The notes below the pieces were generated by a model. It saw only the letters and a list, made by a program, of their open reading frames with translations. It was not told where the DNA came from and made no database searches. This document shows, in pieces, positions 6,253-8,043 of a stretch of DNA of 8,043 bases; position 1 is the stretch's first letter, and every line of letters begins with the position of its first letter. Both the position numbers and the translations under genes were made by a program. Origin of the DNA: Bacteroidales bacterium UBA4417. GTDB taxonomy: Bacteria; Bacteroidota; Bacteroidia; Bacteroidales; UBA4417. Where the stretch lies: positions 14,488 to 22,530 of the forward strand of contig DGQJ01000029.1 in assembly GCA_002389705.1 (NCBI GenBank), read 5' to 3'.

Positions 6253-8043
6253 TTATTCTTTTACAAATTTTTTGGTTGTAATTCCATTCCTGCCTGAAAT
6301 CTGAATGCTATAAACTCCTTTTGTAAGGTTGTTTACGTCAATCTGATTATCTCCATTCTGGCTGTTCAAAATCAATTTTCCTCTCATGTCGTAAATTTTA
6401 ACAGTAGCATTTTGTGGCAAACCATTAATAAATAAATTCGACTTTACAGGGTTAGGATAAATCGAAATGCCCGATTTGTCAAGTTTACTTATACCGACGG
6501 TTCCATCGTAGAGGTAAAGGTTATCCAAGTAAAAAGATTTACTTGTTCCACCATCTAGTTTGAATTGGAATAAGTCACTCATTACAACCCCGGTGAATAC
6601 TGACAATGGAATATCATTGCTATTCCAAGTATTCATGGTGAGGTTTGGAAGTAACGTTGGTAATTCTTTAGGACCAGGACTAATTGGTGTAATCCTTACA
6701 ATTGTTTCATCAATTGGATAAATATCTACATGCAACATAGTCATAGCACTTGCATTTTGGTGATTGCCACTAAAATCAATTCCCATATAATTGAAATTTG
6801 AGTACTTCTTAGCTGCATTGCCGCCAGGGGTTACATCACTTACAACTGTTGCTTGTCCCCAGCCCGGTGCGAAATTGGTTCCTGTAACATTTGTATAGGC
6901 ATCGCTGAAAAAAGAGATAACACTGGCAGCATCTCTTGCAGGAGGTGTTGGGGCAGCTGGTACAACAACCGGCACACCATCCTGTGTTACAGTAACAGTT
7001 TTAGTTGAAGCATCACTAGCAGTAACCGTTACTATAGCAATTCTGGCTGTAGTTGCCGTGTTTGCCGCTGCTGTTACGGTAATGGTTTTATTTCCGGTAC
7101 CGGTTTGATCGCTAACGGTTAGCCAGGTTTGATCGCTGGCAAGAGTCCATCCGATTTCAGTAGTGATATCAAAGGTGTTGGTGCTGCCGGCTGCAGAGGC
7201 AACATTAAGTGAACCAGGATTTACAGCAATTGTAGGTGTTTCATCCGTCCAGAAATAAATATTGTCGATATAGATATTAGGGAAAAGAGTTTTATTTGAA
7301 TTAGCACCATTTACAGTCCATTCAGCACATTGAAATTTCAACTGACGAATTGAATTTAAGCTCACTCCGCCAGCGGCAAATTCTGATAAAGGAATATCAA
7401 GTCCAACCCAGGATGTAGTACCTGTAGTTATGGTTTTTTCAACAAAGTTATCGCCGACAGTACCAATAAGATATACCCTGAACGGAGTAGCCGATGCATC
7501 TAGGGCCCATAAATCAAGATGCAAATATTTCATTTTAGAAACATCTTGTTTGGCGTTATCGAATGCCATTCCCTGGTATGCCAGAGGCAGATAGGATAAT
7601 ACATTTTTGCCATTAACCGAATAAGGAGCATAAACTGTTCCAAAACTAACCTGGCCCCAATTGGGAGCCAATTCCAGGCCGGGGAAAGGAGTGTATGGAT
7701 AATTACTACTATACACAAACAATGAACTTGCAGCAGGCACGGTAGGTGTAACTATGGAGGTTGGAGCGGTAATAGCCGGAGGAGTGATTGTAGGTAATAA
7801 AACATTATCAATATAAATGGTACCTGCTGATGTACGAGGTTCGTTGAAATCAGGTAGGAAAGTTAATTTATTGAACTTCTTTCCTACATGAGCAGTTAAG
7901 TCAAAAGATAATTCTTCCCACTGATCGATAACAGTGTTTACACCTGGAAATTCTGTTCCACCACCAAAATCCGCACCTTCAAGTTTTAACTTAAAATTAC
8001 TTATTTTGTTTTTATATACCATAACCTTAACTATTTTGGTAGC
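6253..8043 (-). CDS. C-terminal part of a secreted multi-module carbohydrate-active or glycan-binding protein (BACON domain, T9SS tail)
   Basis: The reading frame is open to the window edge, so the N-terminus, and any catalytic domain, is missing. An internal ATG at 8022 is not the start: the frame continues upstream as ATKIVKV. The visible 596 residues contain five parts. First is the end of a beta-sandwich closing with IYIDNVLLP (about 1-80), then a Thr/Pro/Ala linker. A carbohydrate-binding-like beta-sandwich follows (about 108-264; APNWGQ, YLHLDLWA, NIYIDNIYFW). Next is a BACON domain (about 269-356; WLTVSDQTG, VTVTQDG). A second copy of the beta-sandwich spans about 375-513 (APGWGQ, MLHVDIYP, SFYLDNLYLYDG). 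A type A T9SS sorting domain ends it (about 526-596; IYPNPVKS, ending KKFVKE). Such modules often accompany GH16 and other beta-glucan-active domains in Bacteroidetes, so this may be a second glucanase or a surface binding protein. It ends at a strong terminator. Confidence 0.88.
   Translation of the reverse strand, partial: ATKIVKVMVYKNKISNFKLKLEGADFGGGTEFPGVNTVIDQWEELSFDLTAHVGKKFNKLTFLPDFNEPRTSAGTIYIDNVLLPTITPPAITAPTSIVTPTVPAASSLFVYSSNYPYTPFPGLELAPNWGQVSFGTVYAPYSVNGKNVLSYLPLAYQGMAFDNAKQDVSKMKYLHLDLWALDASATPFRVYLIGTVGDNFVEKTITTGTTSWVGLDIPLSEFAAGGVSLNSIRQLKFQCAEWTVNGANSNKTLFPNIYIDNIYFWTDETPTIAVNPGSLNVASAAGSTNTFDITTEIGWTLASDQTWLTVSDQTGTGNKTITVTAAANTATTARIAIVTVTASDASTKTVTVTQDGVPVVVPAAPTPPARDAASVISFFSDAYTNVTGTNFAPGWGQATVVSDVTPGGNAAKKYSNFNYMGIDFSGNHQNASAMTMLHVDIYPIDETIVRITPISPGPKELPTLLPNLTMNTWNSNDIPLSVFTGVVMSDLFQFKLDGGTSKSFYLDNLYLYDGTVGISKLDKSGISIYPNPVKSNLFINGLPQNATVKIYDMRGKLILNSQNGDNQIDVNNLTKGVYSIQISGRNGITTKKFVKE

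Noticed and set aside
1..8043. CRISPR array, tRNA or rRNA genes, insertion sequences
   Set aside because: No regularly spaced repeats, no cloverleaf or rRNA-like sequence, and no transposase frame or terminal inverted repeats were seen.

Overview
The window looks like part of a Bacteroidetes (Bacteroidota) genome. Two of the encoded proteins end in type IX secretion (T9SS) C-terminal tails, a BACON domain is present, the DNA is moderately AT-rich, and the start codons lack clear Shine-Dalgarno sites. All of these are typical of the phylum. I cannot name the genus. All five coding regions lie on the minus strand, so transcription runs from high to low coordinates.

In transcription order the window holds: (1) 8043-6253, the C-terminal 596 residues of a large secreted multi-module protein, with its N-terminus beyond the window edge. 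It carries two copies of a carbohydrate-binding-like beta-sandwich around a BACON domain, then a T9SS tail. (2) A strong intrinsic terminator at 6243-6202. (3) A leader of about 165 bp with short repeats. (4) 6036-4171, a secreted GH16 endo-beta-glucanase, probably a laminarinase, with an FN3 domain, an accessory beta-domain and a T9SS tail. (5) A 290-bp gap with a possible 59-codon small gene. (6) 3880-416, a 1154-residue cytoplasmic GH94-like phosphorylase, best matched to GH149 beta-1,3-oligoglucan phosphorylases. (7) 360-1, the N-terminal 120 residues of a GPH-family (MelB-like) sugar:cation symporter.

Together these genes suggest a beta-1,3-glucan (laminarin-type) utilisation locus that works by phosphorolysis. 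The T9SS-exported GH16 enzyme would cut the polysaccharide outside the cell, and the multi-module protein may bind or cut the same glycan. The GPH symporter would carry oligosaccharides across the inner membrane. The phosphorylase would then release glucose 1-phosphate in the cytoplasm, saving ATP compared with hydrolysis plus glucokinase. No SusC/SusD pair or regulator is visible, although either could lie outside the window. The substrate and the GH149 assignment are inferred from motifs and context, not from a database search.
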